From Antrihabitans spumae (lineage in GTDB: Bacteria > Actinomycetota > Actinomycetes > Mycobacteriales > Mycobacteriaceae): 64,000 bases of DNA. Where the stretch lies: NCBI RefSeq assembly GCF_043944905.1, contig NZ_JBIMSN010000141.1, forward strand, positions 1 to 64,000. The letters are read 5' to 3'. Every line of letters begins with the position of its first letter. Position 1 is the first letter of the stretch. Positions 39,522 to 48,391 of this stretch are shown in pieces. Made by a program: the position numbers and the translations under genes. The notes under the pieces were generated by a model, which did not search any database, was not told where the DNA came from, and saw only the letters and a program-made list of their open reading frames with translations.

Positions 39522-41296
39522 CAGTGCGCGTTTCCTGTCGGTGGTTGGGTCGAGGGTTGGGTCGATGTTCGAGTCGAAGGTTGCGGAGATTGTCGCGCTG
39601 TGCCTGCCGCGGCAGCCGACGGGGTGGCGGAACGTTTGAACGATCGACCGCTGACCCGGCTGCCGAAGCCTTTCTTGACCTCTTGCTTGGCTCGGTCCGG
39701 CCTGTTGCCGCCGAGTCCGGGCAGCAGGGAATGACCGGTGTAGCTGACGATGGTCTGCACGGTTCCCAGTGCGAGCAATACCGAGATGACGGTGAAACCG
39801 AGCCAGAACTTGGTCGGGAGCAGTACGCCGAGCGCACCGCCGACCACCCAACTCAACTGCAGCGTGGTCTCCGAACGGCCGAACGCGGACGCGATCGATT
39901 CCGGCGGTAGGTCGTCCTGGATGGCCGCGTCGAGGGAGACCTTGGCAAGTGCGCTTGCCGCAGACGCCACAAGGGCCACCACTGCCGCCGCCACCAAGCT
40001 GTCCACGAAGGCCGCGACGATGGTGATCACGGTTACCGCAATCGTGCATCGAACGACGAGCAACGCGGGTCGGCCGAGGGAGAGTCGAGCTCCGATCGCG
40101 TTGCCGGAGAAGTTGCCGAGACCGGCCGCGACGCCGACGAGACCGAGCATCGCCGCCTGAACGAGCGCCTCGTGCTCCGAGCGGGACCTGGCAACGAAGG
40201 CGACGAACAGCGTGAGGAATCCGGTGAGAACGCGGATCGTGCTGTTACCCCACAGCCCGGTGACCACGGCACGCCCGAGCGGTTGCCGTCGCTTGCTCGG
40301 CTTGATCGAATCGCGGCGGTCGGGGTCGTCGATCGGCGCCGAGTACTCGCTGTCGCCGTGGTAGGTCAGCGTCGCAGGGACCTCGCCTTCGGTGACCTCG
40401 ACCCACGCCGGAATACGCATGCTCAGGTACGCGCCGGCGACGCTCAGTACGAACGCGAACCACAGAGCGCCTGCCGAGTCGGCGACGATTGCGGCGATAC
40501 CTGCGAGTGCGCCCGCGCCGATGGTGCCACCGAGTAGGCCGAACACCGTGAGCCTGGAATTGACCCGCACAAGGTCGATTTCGGGCGGTAGGACACGTGG
40601 AGTGACGGCACTCTTCAACACCGAGAACGATTTGCTGAGCACAAGAATGCCGAGGGCGGCGGGGTAGAGCAGCCAACTGTCGAAGTTGAAGACAAGCACG
40701 ACGGCGAGCACGGCACGCAAGCCGAACGACGATGCGAGAGCGACTCTGCGTCCATGCTGCAGACGGTCGAGCATCGGCCCGATGAGCGGTGCGATGACTG
40801 CGAACGGGGCGATCGTAATGGCCAGGTACAGCGCGACTTTGAGCTGGCTTTCACCTTGTGCAGCGGAGAAGAACAGAGTGTTCGCCAAAGCGATCGCAAT
40901 GGCGGCGTCGGTCGCGAAATTTGCCATCGTCGCGTAGGTCAGCGCTGTGAGACCCGACTTCTCGGCACCGTCGGCCTTGGCTGCGCGCTGAAAGGTGGCG
41001 AAACCGCGACCAGTGAGTTCTCGTCCCCGCATCGCGGCGACGCGCGTCACCGTCAGCTTGCGCGGCTGCCGCATCCCGCGGGTCGGTGTCGGGTCGGGGG
41101 GCGGCTGCGAATCGTCGTCGTACGCAGGCTCACCGCCGCGGTCGGGCTGGCGGGGCGGATCGACTGGATGCAGAGGTGGCAGAGGCTGGCGCCTGGTCGG
41201 TACATGCCGCGGTGGATAGTTGTCGAATCCGGGGTGCTGTGAAGCGGCGCTCGGCCATCCCCCGGTGGGATCATTCGGCTCGCGTCGGTCGGTCAC
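39518..41296 (-). CDS. Major facilitator superfamily transporter with low-complexity termini
   Basis: A 592-residue protein resembling Rv0876c. A 100-residue Pro/Gln/Arg-rich cytoplasmic N-terminus precedes twelve predicted helices (from about 115 to 530). LIGPMLDRLQHGRRVALASS matches the MFS loop 2-3 motif. The C-terminus is a Ser/Thr/Gln/Pro tail with near repeats (STRTSTQPSTQPPTG). GTG start. Co-translated with the DUF2771-like gene. Substrate unknown. Confidence 0.88.
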   Translation of the reverse strand: MTDRREPNDPTGGWPSAASQHPGFDNYPPRHVPTRRQPLPPLHPVDPPRQPDRGGEPAYDDDSQPPPDPTPTRGMRQPRKLTVTRVAAMRGRELTGRGFATFQRAAKADGAEKSGLTALTYATMANFATDAAIAIALANTLFFSAAQGESQLKVALYLAITIAPFAVIAPLIGPMLDRLQHGRRVALASSFGLRAVLAVVLVFNFDSWLLYPAALGILVLSKSFSVLKSAVTPRVLPPEIDLVRVNSRLTVFGLLGGTIGAGALAGIAAIVADSAGALWFAFVLSVAGAYLSMRIPAWVEVTEGEVPATLTYHGDSEYSAPIDDPDRRDSIKPSKRRQPLGRAVVTGLWGNSTIRVLTGFLTLFVAFVARSRSEHEALVQAAMLGLVGVAAGLGNFSGNAIGARLSLGRPALLVVRCTIAVTVITIVAAFVDSLVAAAVVALVASAASALAKVSLDAAIQDDLPPESIASAFGRSETTLQLSWVVGGALGVLLPTKFWLGFTVISVLLALGTVQTIVSYTGHSLLPGLGGNRPDRAKQEVKKGFGSRVSGRSFKRSATPSAAAAGTARQSPQPSTRTSTQPSTQPPTGNAHW

Positions 41297-41385
41297 ACGT
41301 CAATTCTGTCCTACCGAGGCGACAAACAACTACCTCGGCGAGTCGCCAAAGCGGCCCACCAGCGAACGGTATTGCATCGATGCGG

Positions 41386-41391
41386 CAAAAT
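41386..41391 (+). promoter_or_regulatory. -10 hexamer of the DUF3027 gene (leaderless geometry)
   Basis: CAAAAT followed by six bases and GTG 41398, the same layout as at 36387-36399. Confidence 0.5.
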
Positions 41392-41397
41392 GGAGTG

Positions 41398-42195
41398 GTG
41401 AGCGTTGCTTCTTCTCCGGAACTGACCGAGATACACGAGATCCTGGTACAGGCAGTCGACCTGGCGCGTAGTGCTCTGAGCGACCTCGGCGAGGACGGCG
41501 TGGGGGCCTATGTCGGCGTCAGCGCCGACGGCGAATCCGCTGCGACACATCGCTTCGAAGCGACTCTGCCCGGCTACCGAGGTTGGCAGTGGGCCGTCGT
41601 CGTCGCTACCGATCCCGAGTTCGATCACCCCACCGTCAGCGAATCTGCGTTGCTACCCGGACCCGACGCACTCATCGCGCCGAACTGGGTGCCGTGGGAC
41701 CAGCGCATTCGGCCAGGCGATCTGGCACCTGGCGATCTGCTCGCTCCGCCTGCCGACGATCCGCGCCTCGTGCCCGGCTACGTCGCGAACGGCGATCCCG
41801 AAGTCGATGACGTCGCACTCGAGCTCGGCTTCGGTCGCCTGTCGACGATGAGTCGCGACGGGCGCGAAGATGCGGCGCAGCGGTGGCACGAAGGTGACTA
41901 CGGTCCCGAGTCCGAGATGGCCAAGGCTGCTCCCTCCTCCTGTGGCCTGTGCGGCTTCTATCTACCGCTCGCCGGATCGTTGCATGCCGCATTCGGCGTC
42001 TGCGGCAACGAGTTGGCCGCAGACGGTCACGTCGTGCACGTCGGCTACGGATGCGGCGCACATTCGGACACACGACTGCCGACCGGCGCGGGTTCGCCGC
42101 AGTACGAGGCGTTCGACGACGCCGCCGTCGAAGTTGTGTCCGACTCCGGTCGTGGCGCCGAACGCGCGGATCCCGTATCGGCCGAGCAGGACTGA
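41398..42195 (+). CDS. DUF3027-family protein with Cys cluster
   Basis: A 265-residue protein matching Rv0877. Residues 10-120 include GYRGWQWAVVVATDPE and WVPWDQRIRPGDLAPGDLL. The C-terminal part carries SSCGLCGFYLPL, FGVCGNELA and VGYGCGAHS, a four-cysteine set resembling a zinc-ribbon site. Function unknown. GTG 41398 fits a leaderless -10; ATG 41380 is an alternative. It is divergent from the MFS gene and followed by the sacsin-like ATPase gene, probably in one transcript. Confidence 0.85.
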   Translation: MSVASSPELTEIHEILVQAVDLARSALSDLGEDGVGAYVGVSADGESAATHRFEATLPGYRGWQWAVVVATDPEFDHPTVSESALLPGPDALIAPNWVPWDQRIRPGDLAPGDLLAPPADDPRLVPGYVANGDPEVDDVALELGFGRLSTMSRDGREDAAQRWHEGDYGPESEMAKAAPSSCGLCGFYLPLAGSLHAAFGVCGNELAADGHVVHVGYGCGAHSDTRLPTGAGSPQYEAFDDAAVEVVSDSGRGAERADPVSAEQD

Positions 42196-42246
42196 CGCAT
42201 CGACGACCTGACCGACCCGTTCGGTACCGGAGCTCTACGCGAATCG

Positions 42247-44991
42247 TTGGTGCTTGCCTGGGGCAGTTCGCCGACCCGGCTGCGCGAGGATGCCGCGACC
42301 GAGAACGACTTCGTCCGATCCGGCTACCGTGATCGCCTCCTGACCGAACTTGCCCAGAACGCTGCGGATGCTGCGGCGAAGGCAGGCGTCGCCGGACGCC
42401 TGGCGGTGTGGTCGGTCGGCTCGCAATTGCACGTCTCGAACACCGGTGCTCCGCTGGATGTCGCCGGTGTGCAGGCTCTGACTGCACTGCGAGCGTCGGG
42501 TAAGCCCGGCGATGTCACGGGAGGAGGCAGTGTCGGCAGGTTCGGTGTCGGTTTCACGGCAACGGTGTCGGTGAGCGACGAGATCGAAATACGTTCCACG
42601 ACAGGGTCGATCAAGTTCTCGCTCGCTGCGACCGAGGAGCGGTTGGCGGACGACGGTATCGACGTTGCCGTGCGACCGCCGGTGTTGCGCCTGGTCTGGC
42701 CGACGACGGCGCAACCCGTCGCCGGGGCGGACACCGAAGTTGTGTTGACGCTGCGCGCCGACGTCGATGCGGCTGCGTTGCTCGCCGGCATGGCCACCGA
42801 AGCGGTCGACCTGCTGTTGGAATTGACTGCGCTACAGAGCATTCGGATCGGAGACACGGATTTCGTTCGGAAGTCCCGCGATCTGGCGCACGGCGTCGAG
42901 GAGATTGCCGTCGGTCCGCAGCGCTGGTGGCAGTACCGGACCGCGCACGCACGCTGGCTCGCGCCCGTTGTCGACGGTGTGATCCGCCCAAGCTCGGGCG
43001 ATGTGCTCCGGGCACCGACCCGTTCCGACGAAGAGTTGTCGCTGCCTGCGATCGTGATCGCGGACGTCGGTATGCAGCCGGACAGGCGTCGTGTGCTGCC
43101 GGGTGCAAACCTGGCCGACATCGCTACCGGATACGCCGATTTCGTTGCGGCAGTGCCGATATCGCAGCGAGCCGCACTCGTCCCGGTGCCGACCTTCGCT
43201 AGGGGCGAGCTCGACACGGCGCTGCGGGAGGCGATATTTCGCGAGCTGCGCGCACACGCGTGGCTGCCCGTTGTCGGCGAGGGCGCCGCGGATGGCAGCG
43301 CTCGTGTCGTAGCGCCGTCACGAGCATCCGTATTTCCCGATCTGACAACAGAGCTCGCCGAGCTGCTTGCCGAAGTGATTCCCGCGCTGGTACTTCCGGA
43401 ACTGTCGGGTACGTCGAATGCCCGCGCGCTCGCCGCCGTCGACGTTCATCGCGTCGGCCTTGCTCGGGTTGCCGAAGCATCGAGCGGCATCGACAGACCG
43501 CCCGCGTGGTGGCACAGGCTGTATGCGGCGCTGGAGCCGTTTGTGATCGACACGATCGCGGTCGAGGAACTCGGTGCGTTGCCGGTACCTCTCGCCGACG
43601 GACGACTCGTCACCGGACCCCGTACGACGGTCACTGCCGACGACCTCCGATCGACCGGAAACGACTCACCGACAACGATTCCCGTGCATTGGGCGCGCCT
43701 CGTGCATCCGGAGGCAGCGCACGAGTTGCTCGGCCGTCTCGGGTCGTCGCACGTCGGAGCGACCGACCTGCTGTCCGATGGTGCCCTCCGCGCTCGGATC
43801 GAAGACTTCGGCGACGACTCCGACGTGTCCGACGACGAGGCGACCGAGCTGGCAGCAGCGGTCCTCACGCTGGCTGCTCGGGTCGCCGACCCTGAACGTC
43901 TGCCGAGCTGGCTCGGGTTGCTGTTGCTACCCGACGATGGCGGTGAGTTGCGGTCGGCGGACGAACTGCTGCTACCCGATGCGCCGTTGCGTTCGGTGCT
44001 CGTGGCGCAGTCGCCTTTCGGAACAGTCGATGCTGAGCTAGTCGCGACCTACGGTGCCGCTGCGTTGCGTGCGGTTGGCGTCGGCTGGGGTTTCACCGTC
44101 GTCCGCGACGAACTTCCGACCGGACCCGATCACGATCTGGACGACGAGGCGCAGTGGTGGTCAAGCCTGGCGGAGGATCCCGAAACATTCACGGCTGTCA
44201 GGGATCTCGACCTGGTCGACGACGCGAAGTGGGCGACGGCACTGACCCTGCTCGCCGGTGACGCCGTCGTGCGGCCGCTGCTCGCTGACCCCGACAGTTA
44301 CGTGGCGTGGTGGCTGCGGCGGCATGCGAACGTCGACGGCGCGCCCCTTGGCGCGCTCCGGCACCCAGACGACTCGACTTTTGTGGGCTTGCTCGACCCG
44401 TTCGAGCACGTCGACGCGGACGCGCTGCGCGCCGTGCTCGCCGGACCCGATCGTCTGGATCTCGAACTGGTTCAGACCCTGATCGACAGGCTGGCCGCGC
44501 CCGAGCGATCGCCGTCCGCCGGTGTCGTCGCCGATACCTACCGCAGACTCGCGAGTGTCGTCGCGGCAGGAAAACTCGACATCGGCGCCGTAGCGCTGTC
44601 CGATCGTGTGCGTGTGAGTACCGGTGCTCTCGTCGATCCTGCGAATGCGTTCGTGTTGGACAAGCCATGGTTTGCCGTCGCGGTGACGCCGGATGCGCTC
44701 GTGGCAGGAAGTATCGAGACGGCGACGGCACTTGCTCGGCTGCTCGACCTTCCACTCGTCTCCGAATCGGTGCGTGGCGTCGTCGTCGGCACAGGCCGTG
44801 CAAGTAGCTGGGATCGCGAACCGACCGCGGTGCTCGCCTGCATCGGACTCGGATTACCGTTGCCGACCGGATCGATCGAGGTGCACGAGCAGTTGCGCGT
44901 CACGCTGCGAGGTTCGGTCGAGGCAACCGTCGACGTCCCGATCTGGGTAGCCGACGACGGAATCGTCCACCTTCGGCAGGAAGCTCTCTGA
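42247..44991 (+). CDS. Sacsin/Hsp90-like GHKL ATPase-domain protein
   Basis: A 914-residue protein with an N-terminal GHKL ATP-binding fold: ELAQNAADAAAKAG (N-box, near 34-47), GVQALTALRASGKPG, and GGGSVGRFGVGFTATVSVSD (G-rich lid, near 94-113). The remaining 700 residues have no named domain. Such proteins are annotated as sacsin N-terminal-like; a chaperone-type role is inferred. The first canonical start in frame is TTG 42247. The preceding codons from CTG 42208 (TDPFGTGALRES) look conserved, so the real start may lie upstream. It shares the DUF3027 transcript. Confidence 0.85.
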   Translation: MVLAWGSSPTRLREDAATENDFVRSGYRDRLLTELAQNAADAAAKAGVAGRLAVWSVGSQLHVSNTGAPLDVAGVQALTALRASGKPGDVTGGGSVGRFGVGFTATVSVSDEIEIRSTTGSIKFSLAATEERLADDGIDVAVRPPVLRLVWPTTAQPVAGADTEVVLTLRADVDAAALLAGMATEAVDLLLELTALQSIRIGDTDFVRKSRDLAHGVEEIAVGPQRWWQYRTAHARWLAPVVDGVIRPSSGDVLRAPTRSDEELSLPAIVIADVGMQPDRRRVLPGANLADIATGYADFVAAVPISQRAALVPVPTFARGELDTALREAIFRELRAHAWLPVVGEGAADGSARVVAPSRASVFPDLTTELAELLAEVIPALVLPELSGTSNARALAAVDVHRVGLARVAEASSGIDRPPAWWHRLYAALEPFVIDTIAVEELGALPVPLADGRLVTGPRTTVTADDLRSTGNDSPTTIPVHWARLVHPEAAHELLGRLGSSHVGATDLLSDGALRARIEDFGDDSDVSDDEATELAAAVLTLAARVADPERLPSWLGLLLLPDDGGELRSADELLLPDAPLRSVLVAQSPFGTVDAELVATYGAAALRAVGVGWGFTVVRDELPTGPDHDLDDEAQWWSSLAEDPETFTAVRDLDLVDDAKWATALTLLAGDAVVRPLLADPDSYVAWWLRRHANVDGAPLGALRHPDDSTFVGLLDPFEHVDADALRAVLAGPDRLDLELVQTLIDRLAAPERSPSAGVVADTYRRLASVVAAGKLDIGAVALSDRVRVSTGALVDPANAFVLDKPWFAVAVTPDALVAGSIETATALARLLDLPLVSESVRGVVVGTGRASSWDREPTAVLACIGLGLPLPTGSIEVHEQLRVTLRGSVEATVDVPIWVADDGIVHLRQEAL

Positions 44992-44992
44992 C

Positions 44993-45532
44993 ATGGATCG
45001 GCTCGTCCTCGACTGGATCGCCGCGCACCGGATCGGTTGGCTGACGACTGCTTTCGAGGCCATCACCACGGTCGGTGGCCTCGTCGGTCTCTTCGTCGTA
45101 GCGATGATCGCCACCATCTACCTGCTCACTCGCAAGCATCAGCGCGAAGCGACGCTGATCTTCGGCTCGATGCTGTCCGGTTGGCTGGTGATGTCGCTTG
45201 CCAAACTTGCGATCGGACGGGATCGACCGCCTTTTCCGGACCGGCTCGTCGTCGAATCGACACATTCGTTCCCGTCGGGTCATGCGATGTTGTCCGCGAT
45301 CCTCACGTGCACAGCCGCCGCGGTGATCGTGCGGTTGCGCGGTCGGCCGAGCCGCCTACTCGTCTCGTTGTGTGCGCTCGGTACCTTCCTCGATGGTCTG
45401 TCGAGGGTTTATCTCGGTGCGCACTGGCTGACCGATGTACTCGCCGGCTGGATCTTAGGTGTGCTGTGGGCGCTGCTGTGGATCAGGGTGCGTCCGTACG
45501 AGGCCATTGTTGCGCGCGCTTCCCGGCGATAG
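44993..45532 (+). CDS. PAP2-family membrane phosphatase
   Basis: A 179-residue integral membrane phosphatase. The three-part PAP2 signature is complete: KLAIGRDRPP, PSGHAML, and SRVYLGAHWLTDVLAG. About five or six transmembrane helices. Family members dephosphorylate lipid pyrophosphates such as undecaprenyl pyrophosphate. The start ATG 44993 follows the upstream stop by one base, so it is co-transcribed with the sacsin-like gene. Confidence 0.92.
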   Translation: MDRLVLDWIAAHRIGWLTTAFEAITTVGGLVGLFVVAMIATIYLLTRKHQREATLIFGSMLSGWLVMSLAKLAIGRDRPPFPDRLVVESTHSFPSGHAMLSAILTCTAAAVIVRLRGRPSRLLVSLCALGTFLDGLSRVYLGAHWLTDVLAGWILGVLWALLWIRVRPYEAIVARASRR

Positions 45533-45625
45533 CCGAATGGTTGCGATTGTCGGGATCGAGAGGCGACACGCCGGGAGCGACATGCTGGTAACGAGAGCGA
45601 ATTGACTGCTCAGCGATGTGCGACT

Positions 45626-45631
45626 TAACTT
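45626..45631 (+). promoter_or_regulatory. -10 hexamer of the TetR gene (leaderless geometry)
   Basis: TAACTT is followed by five bases and GTG 45637. Confidence 0.45.
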
Positions 45632-45636
45632 CACGC

Positions 45637-46272
45637 GTGTCGACAAGACTATCCGTCGAGCAGCGCAGAGCTCACTTGATCGAGGCCGCGATCGGCCTCG
45701 CCGAACGCAAGGGCGTCGCTGCGGTGACCACCCGTGACGTCGCACAGGCCGCCGGTGTGTCGCTCGGCGTCGTGCACTACTGCTTCGAGAACAAAGACGC
45801 GTTGATGACCGAGGTCGTCAAGTGCCTCACGACCGATCTGCGCGACGCGGTCGACGAAGATCAGCAGATGCTCGAATGGACCGAGCAGGGCGTCGACGCT
45901 CTGCGTGACCTTCTTCGAGTTGCGTTGAGCGCGATGTGGTTCGACGTCGAACGGACCCGCGACCGGCAGTTGCTGACCTACGAAATCACGACGTATGCGC
46001 TGCGTGAAGGCGAGTCGACGCCGGAACGGCTCGGGATCGCGCGCAATCAGTACGCCTTCAACGATGCAACCCTCGTCGACCTTTTGGAAAAGGCGACCAC
46101 GTTGACCGGAACGACCTGGTCGGTGCCGGTCGGGGTGCTGAGCCGGCTGATGCTCGCGATGATCGACGGTTTGGTCCTGCGCTGGCTCGTCGACGAAGAC
46201 AGCGAAACAGCGACGCTGCAGTTGGACCGAATCGCGGACATGATCTCGTCGCAGGCCACGGTCCTATCGTAG
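45637..46272 (+). CDS. TetR-family transcriptional regulator
   Basis: A 211-residue regulator. The N-terminal HTH is LIEAAIGLAERKGVAAVTTR followed by DVAQAAGVSLGVVHYCFENK (about 15-60). The ligand-binding part has a Trp/Asp/Glu-rich region. GTG 45637 gives the usual family N-terminus and has a leaderless -10; ATG 45616 would overlap that -10. Target genes are not obvious; the PAP2 gene upstream and DUF2530 gene downstream are the neighbours. Confidence 0.87.
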   Translation: MSTRLSVEQRRAHLIEAAIGLAERKGVAAVTTRDVAQAAGVSLGVVHYCFENKDALMTEVVKCLTTDLRDAVDEDQQMLEWTEQGVDALRDLLRVALSAMWFDVERTRDRQLLTYEITTYALREGESTPERLGIARNQYAFNDATLVDLLEKATTLTGTTWSVPVGVLSRLMLAMIDGLVLRWLVDEDSETATLQLDRIADMISSQATVLS

Positions 46273-46288
46273 ATCGCTGCAGGTCAGC

Positions 46289-46537
46289 TTAGGTAAGGCC
46301 GGACTGGGCACCCTTGGAGCCGCGCCGCGCCGCGCGTCGCTGAATCCAGAAGATCGTCGTACCGAGAGCGCCGACCGCGAGTCCCGCGATGCACGTCGGC
46401 AGTGCCTCGTCGAACCGGTCGCCGCTCGCCCACACGATCAGCGTCGCGATCGCGAACAGTACGGTTCCGGTTGTCAGCACAGGCCGTGGGTCGGTGAGGC
46501 GCGCGGGGAGTTGCGGTACCTGCGGTGCGTCCGTCAC
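46289..46537 (-). CDS. DUF2530-like small membrane protein
   Basis: An 82-residue protein with two hydrophobic helices (about 25-42 and 52-70) and a basic tail RRAARRGSKGAQSG. Layout matches DUF2530 (Rv0879c position). GTG 46537 lies seven bases after the -10 TACGGT on the minus strand. It is divergent from the MarR gene across 77 bases. Function unknown. Confidence 0.75.
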   Translation of the reverse strand: MTDAPQVPQLPARLTDPRPVLTTGTVLFAIATLIVWASGDRFDEALPTCIAGLAVGALGTTIFWIQRRAARRGSKGAQSGLT

Positions 46538-46544
46538 GTCGACT

Positions 46545-46550
46545 ACCGTA
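46545..46550 (-). promoter_or_regulatory. -10 hexamer of the DUF2530 gene (leaderless geometry)
   Basis: Minus-strand TACGGT, seven bases, then GTG 46537. Confidence 0.45.
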
Positions 46551-46614
46551 CCCGGACTGCCCAGCGGCGCAATCGTGTCCGCTGGCCTGCGGCGTTCCCG
46601 TATTGTTTGCCACT

Positions 46615-47052
46615 GTGACAACCTCCCCCGATCTGCGGACGCTGGCCAGCGACCTCTCCCTGGCCGTTGTGCGTCTCACGCGGCATCTGCGAGGTCGTCG
46701 AGCGGATTCGCAGGTATCGCTGACCCAGCTTTCTGCGTTGGCAACGCTCAGTCGCGAAGGCGCGATGACGCCGGGCGCGCTTGCCGGTATGGAACGCGTG
46801 CAGCCGCCGTCGATGACGAGGGTCATCGCGTCGTTGTCCGACATCGGACTCGTCGAACGGCGCCCGCATCCGACCGACGGTAGGCAGATCATCGTCTCGC
46901 TGTCGGACTCGGGTAGCGCGTTGATTGCCGACGAAGCAAGCGCACGCGAAGCGTGGATGACGGAGAAGCTGTCGACGCTGGCTCCCGAGCAGCTCAAAAC
47001 GCTCGCGGACGCAGTCGCGATCATCACCGACATCGTCAAAAAGTCGGAGTAG
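46615..47052 (+). CDS. MarR-family transcriptional regulator
   Basis: A 145-residue winged-helix regulator matching Rv0880 in size and place. The DNA-binding part is MTPGALAGMERVQPPSMTRV followed by IASLSDIGLVERRPHPTDGR, flanked by the dimerisation helices. GTG 46615 is supported by family length; TATTGT eight bases upstream could be its -10. The MFS gene follows 25 bases downstream and may be its target. Confidence 0.9.
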   Translation: MTTSPDLRTLASDLSLAVVRLTRHLRGRRADSQVSLTQLSALATLSREGAMTPGALAGMERVQPPSMTRVIASLSDIGLVERRPHPTDGRQIIVSLSDSGSALIADEASAREAWMTEKLSTLAPEQLKTLADAVAIITDIVKKSE

Positions 47053-47077
47053 CGCCGAACGAGGCACGATAGAAGAC

Positions 47078-48373
47078 GTGTCCGTTGCTAACGTTTCGAT
47101 GTTCAGGTCGCTCAAAGCCAGGAACTACCGGCTGTGGGCGTCGGGTCAGATCGTGTCCCTCGTCGGGACCTGGATGCAGCGGGTCGCGCAGGACTGGCTT
47201 GTTCTGACCCTGTCCGGTGGCAACGCACTCGCCGTCGGCATCGTGATGGCGTTGCAGTTCGGTCCGACGCTCGTGCTGTCGGTGTGGGGTGGCGTGCTCG
47301 CCGATCGGTACGACAAACGCAAGATCCTGATCGCAACACAGGTATCGATGGCGGTCTTTGCTGCGGTGCTTGCCGCGCTCGATCTCGGTGGCGTCGTCGA
47401 GCTGTGGCATGTGTACGTGCTTGCTTTCGCCGCGGGTTGCGCGTCGGCGATCGACGCACCGGCTCGGCAGTCGTTCACCATCGAACTGGTTGGCCGAGAA
47501 CTTCTTTCGAACGCGATCGCGTTGAATTCGATGACGTTCAACCTTGCTCGCATCGTCGGTCCGGCCATATCGGGTGTCCTCATCACACTCGTCGGAACCG
47601 GATTGGTTTTCGCGATCAACGTGGTGTCGTTCGGTTGTGTGATCGCTGCGCTGGTGCTGATGGATCAGAGCAAGCTGACCTCCGTCGAGCATGCAACCAA
47701 AGCGCGTGGCCAGATTCGCGAAGGGTTCAGCTACGTCTGGGGGAGAACCGATCTGCGGGTTCTACTCCTGACCGTGTTCATGGTGTCGACCTTCGGTATG
47801 AACTTCCCGATCAGCCTGGCCGTGTTGGCGCGCAACACCTTCGGGCTCGGCGCCGATGCCTACGGATTTCTGTCGACAGCACTGGCCGTCGGCACCCTCG
47901 CCGGTGCGACCCTTGCCGCGCGTCGGACGCGACCTGTGCGGATCAAGATCTTCCTCGTCGCGGCAACGGCGTTCGGCGCTTTGGAGATTGCCGTCGGAGC
48001 TATGCCAACGTTCGCGCTCGTCGCCGTTGCCCTTGTGCCGACCGGTGCCGTTGTTCTGACCTTCACGACGTCGGCGATGAATATTCTGCAGATGTCGGTT
48101 GCCTCCGATATGCGCGGCCGCGTGATGGGCATCTACATGCTCTGCTTCCTCGGCGGCACTCCGCTGGGCAGTCCGGTGCTCGGCTGGCTTGCGGATGTGA
48201 CGAGCCCACGGGCGCCGCTGCTCGTCGGCGGTGTGATCTCGCTCGCAGCGGGGTTGGCAGGTGGTGCGTACTTGCTGCTGAAACACAGTGACGACCCGGT
48301 CGAGAAGTCGCGCGGGGAGGCGGCAGGCACAGGGCGCGCTGAACTGGAAGGATCCGTGAATCGTATCGACTAG
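47078..48373 (+). CDS. MFS transporter (MFS_3/enterobactin exporter-like)
   Basis: A 431-residue transporter with about twelve helices. The N-terminal MFRSLKARNYRLWASGQIVS and GGVLADRYDKRKILIATQ are typical of the MFS_3/EntS-like group; MRGRVMGIYMLCFLGGTPLG is the internal repeat of the loop motif. Substrate unknown, possibly a drug or siderophore. GTG 47078. It follows the MarR gene closely, which suggests regulation by that repressor. Confidence 0.88.
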   Translation: MSVANVSMFRSLKARNYRLWASGQIVSLVGTWMQRVAQDWLVLTLSGGNALAVGIVMALQFGPTLVLSVWGGVLADRYDKRKILIATQVSMAVFAAVLAALDLGGVVELWHVYVLAFAAGCASAIDAPARQSFTIELVGRELLSNAIALNSMTFNLARIVGPAISGVLITLVGTGLVFAINVVSFGCVIAALVLMDQSKLTSVEHATKARGQIREGFSYVWGRTDLRVLLLTVFMVSTFGMNFPISLAVLARNTFGLGADAYGFLSTALAVGTLAGATLAARRTRPVRIKIFLVAATAFGALEIAVGAMPTFALVAVALVPTGAVVLTFTTSAMNILQMSVASDMRGRVMGIYMLCFLGGTPLGSPVLGWLADVTSPRAPLLVGGVISLAAGLAGGAYLLLKHSDDPVEKSRGEAAGTGRAELEGSVNRID

Positions 48374-48391
48374 CGATGTTCACGAGAGAAG

